36,014 nt of DNA, from contig JAUWHX010000021.1 of the NCBI GenBank assembly GCA_030605695.1, positions 1 through 36,014 on the forward strand, given 5' to 3'. Below, one piece after another: positions 8,570 to 16,092 of this stretch. The notes beneath the pieces are model-generated. The model was not told the origin of the DNA, made no database searches, and worked only from the letters and a program-made list of their open reading frames with translations. The position numbers and the translations under genes were made by a program. The stretch is from a bacterium. GTDB lineage: Bacteria > Hydrothermota > UBA3073 > JACQXS01. The first letter of the stretch is position 1. The number at the start of each line of letters is the position of its first letter.

Positions 8570-9919
8570 TTACTTCATCAAAATTAGCTTCTTGATTTCC
8601 TTGTAATCACCTACTACAAGCTTCACAAAATAGATGCCGGTTGTCAATTCTTGTGTGTCAAAGCTGACATCATAACATCCAGCACTTTTCTCTTTATTTA
8701 CCAATGTTTTAACTATCCTCCCAGTTATATCGTAAATCTTGAGAGTTGTTAGTTGCTGTTCGAAGAATCCTGTGGAGTTGTTAGTTGACAGTTCTTCTGG
8801 CAATTGATAACTGATAACTGTTCGTTGAGTAAATGGGTTCGGATGAACCTCTAATCCTAAATCTGTAATCTTGAATCTGTAATCCTCCTCCACATTTGAA
8901 CCCTCACATTTATGGCGCTTGTAATATATCTCCTCGTTGTTGCCACCATCCCGCTCATCTGTCCAAGCTATATGAACATCATAATCATAAGAACAATCCC
9001 AACACGCTACAGAAACATAATGAGACTTCCCGACAGCATCAGTTATCCTCTCATCTATTATCCCCCAAGTCTCTCCATCATTGACTGACCGATTGTAATA
9101 TATCTCCTCGTCGTTATCCCGCCAATCATACCAAACTATATGAACTATTGAATCACAAACTGCTATTGAAGGATTATATGAGGCAGCAAGGTCATCAGTT
9201 ATCCTCTCATCTGAATACCAAAGCATCCCATTATCAATTGACCGATTGTAATATATCTCCTCGTTGCCATCACGATGATCATACCAAACTATATGAACTA
9301 TTGAATCACTAACTGCTACCGAAGGATACCCTGAGTAAGCAAGAGCATCAGTTAACCTCTCATCGCCTCCCCAGGTCTCACCATTATCAACTGACCGCTT
9401 GTAATATATCTCATAGTTGCCCCAACGATCATCCTGCCAAACTATATGGACTATTGAATCACTAACTGCTACCGAAGGATACTCTGAGTCAGCAAGGTCA
9501 TTAGTTAGCATCTCATCGTCTCCCCAGGTCTCACCATCATCAACTGACCGCTTGTAATATATCTCCGGGTTACCATCCCGCGCATCCTGCCAAACTATAT
9601 GGACTATTGAATCACAAACTGCTACCGAAGGAAAATGAGAATCCCTTGTAGTTAGCTGTGTATCCGGCTCAAAGCTACTCCCAGAATTGATAGACCTTAT
9701 ATAATAAAGCTCGCCAGGACCAATATTTCTGTGTTCCCATACAATATGCACCATAGTATCCCGCACAGCTATTGTCCACGCATTATTGTAGCCACCATAG
9801 TCAACATGGCTTGGATAAACAGTTAATCTTTTATCTGGATTCTCCCACTGCCCATACAAACTACAAGCTACCAACACTATTCCACAGGATTCTGCGAACA
9901 AAAATCCCCATCTCTTCAT
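8570..9919 (-). CDS. Secreted BNR-like repeat protein with T9SS type A C-terminal sorting domain
   Basis: Repeats of 'SVAVSDSIVHIVWQDDRWGNYEIYYKRSVDNGETWGGDERLTD'; C-terminus LEVHPNPFTQRTVISYQL...LKIYDITGRIVKTL...GIYFVKLVVGDYKEIKKLILMK. Confidence 0.88.
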   Translation of the reverse strand: MKRWGFLFAESCGIVLVACSLYGQWENPDKRLTVYPSHVDYGGYNNAWTIAVRDTMVHIVWEHRNIGPGELYYIRSINSGSSFEPDTQLTTRDSHFPSVAVCDSIVHIVWQDARDGNPEIYYKRSVDDGETWGDDEMLTNDLADSEYPSVAVSDSIVHIVWQDDRWGNYEIYYKRSVDNGETWGGDERLTDALAYSGYPSVAVSDSIVHIVWYDHRDGNEEIYYNRSIDNGMLWYSDERITDDLAASYNPSIAVCDSIVHIVWYDWRDNDEEIYYNRSVNDGETWGIIDERITDAVGKSHYVSVACWDCSYDYDVHIAWTDERDGGNNEEIYYKRHKCEGSNVEEDYRFKITDLGLEVHPNPFTQRTVISYQLPEELSTNNSTGFFEQQLTTLKIYDITGRIVKTLVNKEKSAGCYDVSFDTQELTTGIYFVKLVVGDYKEIKKLILMK

Positions 9920-9934
9920 CTTAATTAAATATAC

Positions 9935-9956
9935 ATCCTATTTCTAAAAAGTCAAG
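9935..9956 (-). promoter_or_regulatory. Putative sigma70-type promoter for 9919 gene (TTGACT ... TATATT)
   Basis: Minus strand: cTTGACTttttagaaataggatgTATATTtaattaag upstream of the ATG; approximate position. Confidence 0.4.
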
Positions 9957-10012
9957 AAAAAACCGCAACCACAGAGAACACAGATACACACAGATTGAAA
10001 GATTCCAGATTT

Positions 10013-10114
10013 GAAGATTTATCACGAAAGCACGAAATATTGTCCACAGGATCCGTATGGAGAAACACGAAAAACTTTATAATTAAGTTAGAAGATTGCA
10101 GATTCATTGGTTCA
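10013..10114. repeat. Copy 2 of the ~103-bp direct repeat
   Basis: See 8240-8343. Confidence 0.9.
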
Positions 10115-10181
10115 GGAGTTTAAGAGTTTAAGAGTTTAAGAGTTTAAGAGTTCAAGAGTTGAAGGGTTGAAGGGTTGAAGA
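10110..10181 (+). repeat. 9-unit 8-bp array (GTTTAAGA/GTTGAAGR) abutting the stop codon of the next gene
   Basis: gttcagga gtttaaga x4 gttcaaga gttgaagg x2 gttgaaga. Confidence 0.9.
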
Positions 10182-10189
10182 GTTGATAT

Positions 10190-10918
10190 TTATTTCTCTA
10201 CTCGGACTCTATAAACCGCAGTAGGCATAGATTTAAGTCCATTTTGAGCAACAGTCCTCATCTGTATCCTAACTGAACGAGGCACAATTTCCCTCAAGGA
10301 CAATTCCTTCCCCTTATTTCTCACCTTTTCTATCGTTACTTCTATAGGAGAAACCCCTATTATAGGCAGAGGAACAATCGCAATATGAGAAGCACTACCT
10401 CTCCATGCTCCTTTAACCCAAATTTGCACGGCACACGGACTATCATATTCATAAGAGAGCCGAACTTTAAACTTAATTTTCCCTCCGGAATATGTTCCAT
10501 ATTGTTCTATGTCAGTCTTCGGTAGAGGAGGTTTGTTCTTTGAAATCGGGGGTTTCCGCACCTCTTCAAATCCACTCCACTTCAATAGCACGTTCATACC
10601 TAAATATGCCTGACCTCCTCCCATTACCCCTGACCTCCTCGGAATTATACCACCTGATGCCTTAACTTCACTACTCATAATCCTTATCCCTTTGGCATAC
10701 TCTTCCCATAAAGCTTTCTCTATCTCTGTTAGATTATTCCACTCCCCCTTAAAATAACTAAAAATCGCCCCAATCTCCTTCTGCTTCCCTGTAGCCGTAT
10801 TCTCCCTCACCTCACTTCTCTTCCTTACATAAGTCCTGCCCCTACGAGTAAAAAATATATTATCCCCTACCCTTCCTCTTATAGAACTTATCAACCCGCC
10901 CAGAATTACCTTACCCAT
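10190..10918 (-). CDS. Hypothetical protein, paralog of 12749-13483
   Basis: 242 aa; shares GGLISSIRGRVGD..FF..RG..YVRKR / WNNLTEIEKALWEEYAKGI / PPLPKTDIEQYGTYSGGKIKFKVRL / IQMRTVAQNG with the other copy; preceded by a ribosome-binding site and TTGACA/TATAAT-like promoter. Confidence 0.85.
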   Translation of the reverse strand: MGKVILGGLISSIRGRVGDNIFFTRRGRTYVRKRSEVRENTATGKQKEIGAIFSYFKGEWNNLTEIEKALWEEYAKGIRIMSSEVKASGGIIPRRSGVMGGGQAYLGMNVLLKWSGFEEVRKPPISKNKPPLPKTDIEQYGTYSGGKIKFKVRLSYEYDSPCAVQIWVKGAWRGSASHIAIVPLPIIGVSPIEVTIEKVRNKGKELSLREIVPRSVRIQMRTVAQNGLKSMPTAVYRVRVEK

Positions 10919-10993
10919 AATTGCACCTCCTATGTATTATAATAATTCTTATCTTCGTTTTGTCAAGTAAAAAGTGTAAAGAAATCGTAAAGA

Positions 10994-11169
10994 GTTTAAG
11001 AGTTTAAGGGTTCAAGAGTTTAAGGGTTTAAGAGTTTAAGAGTTTAAGGGTTTAAGAGTTTAAGGGTTTAAGGGTTTAAGGGTTTGAGGGTTTAAGAGTT
11101 TAAGAGTTTAAGGGTTTAAGGGTTTAAGAGTTTAAGAGTTTAAGGGTTTAAGAGTTCAAAGGTTTAAGG
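10994..11169 (+). repeat. 22-unit intergenic 8-bp array (mostly GTTTAAGR)
   Basis: Exact 8-bp register counted. Confidence 0.93.
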
Positions 11170-11200
11170 TAGTTAAGATAATAAAAATGGGAGGTGTGAG

Positions 11201-12586
11201 ATGAGGAAATCGTTAATGTTTTTAGGTATCTTGTATCCTCTTATATGCTCTGGAGATTGGTGGATTACGACGGTGGATAGTCATTCAGTAGGTGGGAGTT
11301 CAATTGCAATTGATTCATCGGGAATACCCCATATAGCTTACACCCGATGCGATGCAGGAGGATTTTTTAAGTATGTATCTGGGAATCCCATAGATTCAAG
11401 CTGGACATTAGAATTTACACATGATTCGAGTAGCTTCCCAAATCTAAAACTTGATTCAAAGGGATTGCCTCATATTATAAGTGAAAACGGATGGTATATA
11501 TGGAAGGATACTAATGATATATGGAGTAAAGAGAAGGTACGGTATGAGATTGGCTCAGGCTGGTATTATCATGGACACTCACTTGTTTTAGATACCAATG
11601 ATTATCCCCATATTCTGGGGGTATATAGGAATTTTGATTTACCCCCAGATTATGCTTTTCTTTTTCATTGGTATAAAGACAGCATAGGGTGGCATACCGA
11701 TACAGTGGATACTGTGAGTAACGGTATAGATAATATCTCTATCGTAATAGATAATGAAAATGTAATTCATATAGCGTATCCTTCTCTTCCTGGTAACTAT
11801 CTTTGTTATGCTAAAAAGATTGATGGAGTCTGGGATAAAGAGGTAGTAGAGTTATATCCTGCGGGTTATCGACCATGGATAGCTCTTGATGCTTATGGTC
11901 GTCCTTGTATTACCTGGAAGACAAACGGAGGCGGATTGAAGTTTGCGAGAAAGAACGATAAAGGATGGGAAATAGAAATGATAGATACGGCAGGGTATTA
12001 CGTGCATAACCCGGTCCTGTGCATTGGCAAAGACAATAATCCTCGTATTGCTTATCTTTTTGCAAGAACTCATAGTAATGGGGACTTGAAATATGCCTGG
12101 TTTGATGGTGCTTCATGGAATACTACAACAATTGATACAAATGTTTTCAGCCCCACGAAATCAAAACCTAAAATCCACTATACTTTCATGGGTATGGAAA
12201 TAGATAAGGATGGAATTTCTCATATATGTTATGATTACCAGAAGGGTGCTTTTGAAAAATATGCCAAGGGACATGGTCCGCATATAGGAGTTGAAGAGAG
12301 TGAAGAGTTTAGAGTGAAGAGTTTAGAGTTGAAAGTTTATCCTAATCCATTTACTACAGGGGTTAGGGTTAAGGGGTTAGGGGTTAGTGAAGGACAAAAA
12401 GTTAATCTAAAGATTTATGATATGATGGGAAGGTTGGTGGAAGAGACAAATGTAGGATTAGAAGATTGTAAGATAGGGGAAAGTTTACCGGCAGGTATTT
12501 ACTTTGTGAAGGTTCAAGAGTTTAAGAGTTCAAAGGTTCAAAGGTTCAAGGTAGTTAAGATAATAAAAATGGGAAGGGTGAGATGA
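11201..12586 (+). CDS. Secreted beta-propeller-like protein with T9SS type A sorting domain
   Basis: Signal peptide MRKSLMFLGILYPLICSG; repeated 'G.P.I.Y....G' blades; C-terminus LKVYPNPFTTGVRVKGLGVSEGQKVNLKIYDMMGRLVEE...LPAGIYFVKVQEFKSSKVQRFKVVKIIKMGRVR. Confidence 0.82.
   Translation: MRKSLMFLGILYPLICSGDWWITTVDSHSVGGSSIAIDSSGIPHIAYTRCDAGGFFKYVSGNPIDSSWTLEFTHDSSSFPNLKLDSKGLPHIISENGWYIWKDTNDIWSKEKVRYEIGSGWYYHGHSLVLDTNDYPHILGVYRNFDLPPDYAFLFHWYKDSIGWHTDTVDTVSNGIDNISIVIDNENVIHIAYPSLPGNYLCYAKKIDGVWDKEVVELYPAGYRPWIALDAYGRPCITWKTNGGGLKFARKNDKGWEIEMIDTAGYYVHNPVLCIGKDNNPRIAYLFARTHSNGDLKYAWFDGASWNTTTIDTNVFSPTKSKPKIHYTFMGMEIDKDGISHICYDYQKGAFEKYAKGHGPHIGVEESEEFRVKSLELKVYPNPFTTGVRVKGLGVSEGQKVNLKIYDMMGRLVEETNVGLEDCKIGESLPAGIYFVKVQEFKSSKVQRFKVVKIIKMGRVR
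12361..12391 (+). repeat. GGTTAGGGTTAAGGGGTTAGGGGTTAGTGAA element inside T9SS domain (copy 1)
   Basis: 29/31 identical to 27784-27814, same position relative to the PNPF motif in another gene. Confidence 0.85.
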
Positions 12587-12596
12587 GGCGCTGAGA

Positions 12597-12740
12597 GTTT
12601 AAGGGTTTAAGGGTTTAAGGGTTTAGGGGTTCAAAGGTTTAAAGGTTTGAGGGTTTAAGGGTTTAAGAGTTTAAGAGTTTAAGGGTTTAAGAGTTTAAGG
12701 GTTTAAGAGTTTAAGAGTTTAAGAGTTTAAGGGTTTAAGA
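12597..12740 (+). repeat. 18-unit intergenic 8-bp array (mostly GTTTAAGR)
   Basis: Exact 8-bp register counted. Confidence 0.93.
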
Positions 12741-12748
12741 GTTATATT

Positions 12749-13483
12749 TCAATCTTTTTTCACCTCTATTCTATAAATTTGACTGGACTGAGAGTATCTG
12801 CCATTATTAGCAATAGTCCGCATCTGTATAAGGACTTTGAAATCTCCAATATCTTTTAAATCCTTTTCTATTAGCTCGTTATTCTCTTTTATCCTAAGCT
12901 TATCTATCACTACCCTGGTTTTTGAAGTAGATAAAGGTGCAAGAGTTCTAACATAAGGGTAGCTTCGCTTGCCTATTCTTCTTATCCAAATTTGAGCAAC
13001 ACAATCGGTTATATACTGGCTGGGCAACCAGACATCGAACTCCAGCTTATTTTTATATACACCGAGGTCCATCAAATCAGTCTCTGGTAAATGTGGTTTA
13101 GGTAAATTTGCCAGAGGAGGTTTTTCCATAGGGTCAAACCCACATAATATCAATAACGAATTCACGGATACATAAGCAGTAATACCGGTTCTCGCTCCCG
13201 TAACTGGAATAAGCCCTTGTCTCTTCTTAAACTTTACCTTAAACTTCTTGGCATACTCTTCCCATAAAGCCCAATGAGTAAAACTCAGCTTGCTCCACTC
13301 ATTCAAGAGCTTAGCAACAGTCTGCTGCACCCTTTTCTGTCTCCAAGTGTTAGGTTGTTTTTCTTTTCTCACTCTCTTTTTCACCATAGGAACACCCCTT
13401 GAATTAAAAAAAGTGTAATCACCTGCCGAGCCCGATATCCCAGAAACCAAACCAGAATTTTTATACTTAGCCATTTTTACCAC
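12749..13483 (-). CDS. Hypothetical protein, paralog of 10190-10918
   Basis: 244 aa; MAKYKNSGLVSGISGSAGDYTFFNSRGVPMVKKR...FTHWALWEEYAKKF...PPLANLPKPHLPETDLMDLGVYKNKLEFDVWL...VLIQMRTIANNG. Confidence 0.85.
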   Translation of the reverse strand: MVKMAKYKNSGLVSGISGSAGDYTFFNSRGVPMVKKRVRKEKQPNTWRQKRVQQTVAKLLNEWSKLSFTHWALWEEYAKKFKVKFKKRQGLIPVTGARTGITAYVSVNSLLILCGFDPMEKPPLANLPKPHLPETDLMDLGVYKNKLEFDVWLPSQYITDCVAQIWIRRIGKRSYPYVRTLAPLSTSKTRVVIDKLRIKENNELIEKDLKDIGDFKVLIQMRTIANNGRYSQSSQIYRIEVKKD

Positions 13484-13495
13484 CTCCTATATTCA

Positions 13496-13526
13496 TTATA
13501 TATTATTCTATGCTTTTGTCAAGTAA
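13496..13526 (-). promoter_or_regulatory. Putative sigma70 promoter TTGACA-16 bp-TATAAT for 12749-13483
   Basis: Minus strand: tttttacTTGACAaaagcatagaataataTATAATgaatataggagg. Confidence 0.6.
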
Positions 13527-13552
13527 AAAAGTGAAAAAAATCGTAAAAAGAT

Positions 13553-14040
13553 TCGTTGAAGATTGTAAATTGCGGATTGCACGGAAAAGATTAGCACACA
13601 GATTCACACAGATTAAAAAGATAATCACGGATTGTAGATTACAGAAAAGGTTTTCACCGCAGAGACGCAAAGAACGCAGAGAAAAGAAAAATCATAAAAT
13701 GAAGACTTTTTCATCGCAAAGATTACAGATTACAGATTGCAAAAAATAAATAATTAACCACTCACAGAGTCTGCGACAAAGAACGCAAAGATATGAAACC
13801 ACAGATGAACACAGATAGACACAGATAAAAATTAACCACAAAGACACAAAGGAATACAAAATGCAGATTCAAGATTGCAAAAAGAAAAGAATGAACCACG
13901 AATTACACGAATTAATCGAATAACATAAAGAAATTCATAAAATAAGGAACTTTTCACCACAAAGACACAAAGGGCACAAAGAGATAGAGACTTGAGATAG
14001 AGATTGCAGATTCAAGATTAGAGATTCTGCGAGTGTCTTT
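13553..14040. repeat. ~490-bp intergenic mosaic of degenerate short-repeat elements
   Basis: Juxtaposed AGATTAC/AGATTGC, CACAGAT, CGCAAAG, CACAAAG and CACGAAT motifs, e.g. accacagatgaacacagatagacacagat, accacaaagacacaaagg, accacgaattacacgaatt. Confidence 0.7.
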
Positions 14041-14079
14041 AGCTAAATAGACTCTAAAAGTATGGTTTTGTTTTAGTGC

Positions 14080-14337
14080 TTATTCCTCTTTTGGCTCATA
14101 CCCTTCCATAAAGGTGCAGAGCGAAGTTCTTGGAGTAACGCAGGAAGTGAATTTCAATACGAATTCCATAGCAGCGTTTTCGTTAGGAGCTTCATATATA
14201 ACTACGAAATCAGGCTTCCCGAAAAGTTTTAAAAATTGATGCACCTTTATATCCTCGGGAGGTCGGGTTTTTTTAACTAAATAAAATATATCCTCAGCCT
14301 TCCCGGGGATAATATCAAAGCTGGTCATAAAAAGCAT
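14080..14337 (-). CDS. GYD-domain-like small protein
   Basis: MLFMTSFDIIPGKAEDIFYLVKKTRPPEDIKVHQFLKLFGKPDFVVIYEAPNENAAMEFV; AAGGAGGGG ribosome-binding site favours this start over the longer ORF. Confidence 0.6.
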   Translation of the reverse strand: MLFMTSFDIIPGKAEDIFYLVKKTRPPEDIKVHQFLKLFGKPDFVVIYEAPNENAAMEFVLKFTSCVTPRTSLCTFMEGYEPKEE

Positions 14338-14353
14338 AATCCCCTCCTTTTTT

Positions 14354-14480
14354 AAATATAAAAATTCTAAATTATAAGCACTAAATCCTAAACAATATCT
14401 AAATTCAAAATCCAAAACATATGTCTTGAATTTTGGTCATTTGAATTTGTTTAGAGTTTAGGATTTCGGATTTAGAATTT
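14354..14480. repeat. Large imperfect inverted repeat (AAATTCTAAAT...TAAATCCTAAAC / GTTTAGAGTTTAGGATTTCGGATTTAGAATTT)
   Basis: Outer and inner arms complementary by eye. Confidence 0.65.
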
Positions 14481-14481
14481 T

Positions 14482-15135
14482 TCATTTATAAGGTTTCCAA
14501 GTGTACGGACGTTCAAAAATTCCTGAATAACATTTAAGTTCCTTAACTTTTTTTGTAATACGCGCTGGATTGCCGACAACAACTGTTCTTGCAGGAACAT
14601 CTTTTGTTACACAGGCGCCGGCTCCAACAAGAGCGTGTTCTCCGATAGTAACTCCCGGAAGAATTATACATCCTCCTCCAATTTTAGCAAACTTTTTTAC
14701 TTTGGCGCCACCCAGACATTCACGATATTTTTGGCAAGGCGGATGAGGGTCGTCAAGGAATACAGTTCCGGGACCTATAAAGACATATTCCTCAATTTCC
14801 ACAAGTTCAAGGAAGCAAGATGAATGTATTCTTGTCCCAAAACCAATCTTATTTTCAACCTCAATAACCGTATTAGTGCCTATGCTCACATTATCGCCAA
14901 TTACATTGTTTTCCCTAATGGTAACTCCTTGTCCTGTTTGGAAATTATTGCCTATTTTGTTGTTAGCATATATGGCAGTGAATGGGCGGATAATTGCATT
15001 CTCTCCGATTTCGGTTGTCGGTTTTTGGTTTTCGGTTTTCGGAGGGAAGCCAATGACAACGAAATCATATATTGTGCTATTTTTGCCAATTTTTACTCCA
15101 GGGTATATCTTTACCGATTCTCCAACCTTAACCAT
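14482..15135 (-). CDS. Left-handed beta-helix acyl/acetyltransferase (hexapeptide repeats, WbbJ-like)
   Basis: GVKIGKNSTIYDFVVIG...IGENAIIRPFTAIYANNKIGNNFQTGQGVTIRENNVIGDNVSIG...GGGCIILPGVTIGEHALVGAGACVTKDVPARTVVVGNPA. Confidence 0.92.
   Translation of the reverse strand: MVKVGESVKIYPGVKIGKNSTIYDFVVIGFPPKTENQKPTTEIGENAIIRPFTAIYANNKIGNNFQTGQGVTIRENNVIGDNVSIGTNTVIEVENKIGFGTRIHSSCFLELVEIEEYVFIGPGTVFLDDPHPPCQKYRECLGGAKVKKFAKIGGGCIILPGVTIGEHALVGAGACVTKDVPARTVVVGNPARITKKVKELKCYSGIFERPYTWKPYK
15011..15045 (-). repeat. 7-bp tandem array (CCGAAAA family, 5 units) inside acetyltransferase CDS
   Basis: + strand tcggttg tcggttt ttggttt tcggttt tcggagg in exact register; encodes PPKTENQKPTTEI. Confidence 0.85.
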
Positions 15136-15225
15136 AAATTTATTTCACCACAAAGAACACAAAGAAAAAATCCTTTTAATGTAATCACCGCAAAGACGCA
15201 AAGTTCGCAAAGAAAAAATCCTTTT

Positions 15226-16062
15226 TTAAAACGCTCCTTTTAATGATAACACCGTTGGGATTGTGTATAATAATATTTTCATATCTAACCACAACGACTG
15301 ATTTGATGCATAGTAAAGGTCAAGCATTACCATTTCATCAAATGAGATAAGACTTCTTCCCATAATTTGCCATAAGCCAGTTAAGCCCGGTTTTGCAGAG
15401 AATCTTGCAAAGTGCCACTTTTTATATGATTCTATCTCATAAGGTATAGGAGGTCTGGGACCTACAAGCGTCATATCTCCTTTTAACACATTTAGAAGTT
15501 GAGGAAGTTCATCAATAGAGAGTTTGCGAAGCCATTTTCCAATAGTTGTAGTTCTTGGGTCATCTATTAGTTTATAGACTTTTTGGTCATTACATTTGCC
15601 GTTTATATTTTTTTTCATATATTCTTGATGAAGTTTTTCTCCCTCATTCTCTCTCATAGTCCTGAACTTGTATAGGTCAAATGTGCACATATTGTTATTT
15701 ACTCGCTGTTGACGGAAAAACACCGCTCCCTTTGAGTTTAATTTCACAAAAATAGATGCGATAATAAATATTGGCAACGAAGCGATAAAAAATGGTGTTC
15801 CAAGTATAATATCCATACATCTTTTTAATCGGTAAGGGCGAGATGACGCCCCTACATCTTTTTTCTTGAATATTAGCCATTTATTTTTTGAGATACAAGA
15901 GATATTATCTGTTTTCACATATACATCTCCTTTTTCTTCGTATTTCAAAACGAATTTCACAATTTCTTTAGGGGTAAGCCCGGGACAATTTATTGTATGA
16001 GTTTCAGTTTTATCAGAATGAAATTTCTGCAAATCGCTTTTATTGCTTATATTAAGAACCAT
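15226..16062 (-). CDS. Bacterial sugar transferase (undecaprenyl-phosphate sugar-1-phosphate transferase)
   Basis: LKRCMDIILGTPFFIASLPIFIIA...VFFRQQRV...YKFRTM...WLRKLSIDELPQLLNVLKGDMTLVGPRP...KPGLTGLWQIMGRS. Confidence 0.95.
   Translation of the reverse strand: MVLNISNKSDLQKFHSDKTETHTINCPGLTPKEIVKFVLKYEEKGDVYVKTDNISCISKNKWLIFKKKDVGASSRPYRLKRCMDIILGTPFFIASLPIFIIASIFVKLNSKGAVFFRQQRVNNNMCTFDLYKFRTMRENEGEKLHQEYMKKNINGKCNDQKVYKLIDDPRTTTIGKWLRKLSIDELPQLLNVLKGDMTLVGPRPPIPYEIESYKKWHFARFSAKPGLTGLWQIMGRSLISFDEMVMLDLYYASNQSLWLDMKILLYTIPTVLSLKGAF
15832..15855. repeat. GTAAGGGCG-agatga-CGCCCCTAC palindrome inside sugar transferase CDS
   Basis: 9-bp arms, one mismatch; encodes VGASSRPY. Confidence 0.75.
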
Positions 16063-16092
16063 ATTAGATTACAAATTACAGATTGCAGATTG

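Noticed and set aside
8240-10114. Insertion sequence/transposon around the T9SS gene
   Set aside because: Direct repeats are present, but no transposase or terminal inverted repeats were found, so it is reported as a repeat-flanked gene rather than a mobile element.
10994-11169. CRISPR-like array
   Set aside because: Units are 8 bp and directly contiguous with no spacers; no cas genes in the window.
12361-12391. Telomere-like GGGTTAGGGTT repeats
   Set aside because: Short, internal to a CDS and better explained as one of the short-repeat families.
13510-13749. 79-aa ORF in the repeat mosaic
   Set aside because: Translation is of CGCAAAG/CACAGAT/AGATTAC repeat sequence with a lysine/arginine bias; likely spurious.
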